7,340 bases of DNA from NCBI GenBank assembly GCA_946410535.1, contig CAMKAR010000102.1:1-7340 (forward strand), written 5' to 3'. A program made the translations under genes and the position numbers. Below are positions 6,539 through 7,340 of this stretch, one piece after another. Under the pieces are notes generated by a model. That model did no database searches. It saw only the letters and a list, made by a program, of their open reading frames with translations, and was not told the DNA's origin. The stretch's first letter is position 1. The number at the start of each line of letters is the position of its first letter. The stretch is from an uncultured Bacteroidales bacterium. GTDB taxonomy: Bacteria; Bacteroidota; Bacteroidia; Bacteroidales; F082.

Positions 6539-7340
6539 ATGAAAAAAGTTAGTATGGTTTTGGCGGCAGTCGCACTCGTTTTGGGCCTGTCGCAATGCAA
6601 GAAACAGGAACAGTCTGCCTCCAATGAGGACGGCACCGTGGCCATCACCCTTGATGTGAAGGCGCACGACGGCTCAAGGATAAATGTGAATCCCGACAAC
6701 GGCATGGTGGCCTTCGACTATGGCGACGTTGTGTATGTAGCCAGCGGGCAGAAATTTGTTGGCACGCTGACCAACAACGGCAACACCTTTGCCGGTAACA
6801 TCACCAACCCGACCGAAGGCGAGCCTCTCTACTTCTACTTCCTCGGCAACAAAACACCGGAAGAAACCCTCACCCCAGGCAGCAGCACCTCCTGCTCGGT
6901 GAACATCAGCGACCAGACAAATGGCTATCCTGTGATTTCTTTTGCAACTTCCAACGAGACCTTCAACGGCGCAGGGCTTTACACCGCCTTTTTCCTCAAC
7001 AAGGCAGCCTTGGTTAAGTTTAATGTCACGACCTTGTCATACAGTCCTACCTGCATCTTGGGCTTGAACAACAAAGTGACGGTTGATTTCTCTACCAACG
7101 GCTTTTCCTATAGTCAAGTGGACAATGGGCTTGTCAAGTTGCCGGGTTGGGGTGGCGGAGAGAAATGGGCCATTCTGCTTCCTCAAACGGCTTTGGCGGA
7201 AGGCGATGAAGGCTCCGTCTATACCGAGGACGGCGTTTATGCAGGTACTCGTCCGGCCATTCCTTCCATCACGCCTAACGACTATCTCGACGAAGGCATT
7301 GCTTTGACTGCAACGGCTGAGACAAATCCCGGAAGCACTC
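6539..7340 (+). CDS. Bacteroidales lipoprotein of unknown function, truncated by window end
   Basis: The ATG at 6539 opens at least 267 codons with no stop before the edge. The N-terminus is MKKVSMVLAAVALVLGLSQCKKQ: a basic start, a hydrophobic core and a lipobox LSQC, with Cys at 20. Gln just before Cys is unusual for general lipoboxes but, as I recall, frequent in this order (QCKK ends). The mature part starts with an acidic, Ser-rich linker, then reads VAITLDVK, DYGDVVYVASGQKFVGTL, GEPLYFYFLGN, ALVKFNVTTL and WAILLPQ. This pattern of beta strands resembles fimbrillin-like (Mfa/FimA-type) surface lipoproteins, with the two-domain start typical of them, but I see no decisive motif. It follows the repeat protein by 12 bases with a clear AAGGAG, so the pair is probably co-expressed. 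Fimbrial subunit, adhesin or matrix lipoprotein are all possible. Confidence 0.85.
   Translation, partial: MKKVSMVLAAVALVLGLSQCKKQEQSASNEDGTVAITLDVKAHDGSRINVNPDNGMVAFDYGDVVYVASGQKFVGTLTNNGNTFAGNITNPTEGEPLYFYFLGNKTPEETLTPGSSTSCSVNISDQTNGYPVISFATSNETFNGAGLYTAFFLNKAALVKFNVTTLSYSPTCILGLNNKVTVDFSTNGFSYSQVDNGLVKLPGWGGGEKWAILLPQTALAEGDEGSVYTEDGVYAGTRPAIPSITPNDYLDEGIALTATAETNPGST

Overview
The window looks like Bacteroidota, most likely an uncultured or Prevotella-like member of the Bacteroidales. Four signs support this. One gene ends in a type IX secretion (T9SS) type A sorting tail. Several intergenic spacers carry the Bacteroidota -7 promoter box TAnnTTTGC. Most starts lack a Shine-Dalgarno sequence. 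There is also a DUF4353-type beta-helix surface protein and a lipoprotein with the CKK-type N-terminus common in this order. The species cannot be fixed from the sequence.

Layout, left to right. Positions 1-54 are a pure (GT)27 microsatellite cut by the window edge; a leftward promoter-like box at 160-168 suggests that it lies in the leader of a gene outside the window. A rho-independent terminator at 221-252 closes a leftward operon. That operon starts from one or two -7 boxes at 3127-3155. Its first gene (2597-3082) encodes a small secreted protein with a T9SS tail. It overlaps by ATGA the second gene (315-2600), a 761-residue secreted beta-helix protein of the carbohydrate-binding DUF4353 type with no sorting tail. 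Both proteins appear to share the same short N-terminal module, which suggests that they work together at the cell surface.

Positions 3200-5522, also leftward, hold a UvrA-family ABC ATPase of the short type, which lacks the UvrB-binding domain. It is broken by a one-base frameshift near 3677, so it reads as a 615-residue piece followed by a 154-residue piece. Inside it, in frame, lies a run of TTGTT-type octamer repeats.

The 608-base divergent spacer 5523-6130 holds an inverted repeat next to the uvrA promoter, three and a half copies of a 34-bp repeat with a small hairpin, a good rightward promoter at 5773-5803, and an apparently non-coding leader of about 320 bases. From 6131 a rightward operon encodes a 131-residue exported protein with three FTHQTFGN repeats and a glycine-membrane-basic C-terminus. 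Twelve bases later comes a lipoprotein that runs off the right edge. Its neighbours suggest a cell-surface pair of unknown function. The most interesting loci are this pair, the 34-bp repeats, and the split T9SS-tail/beta-helix operon.
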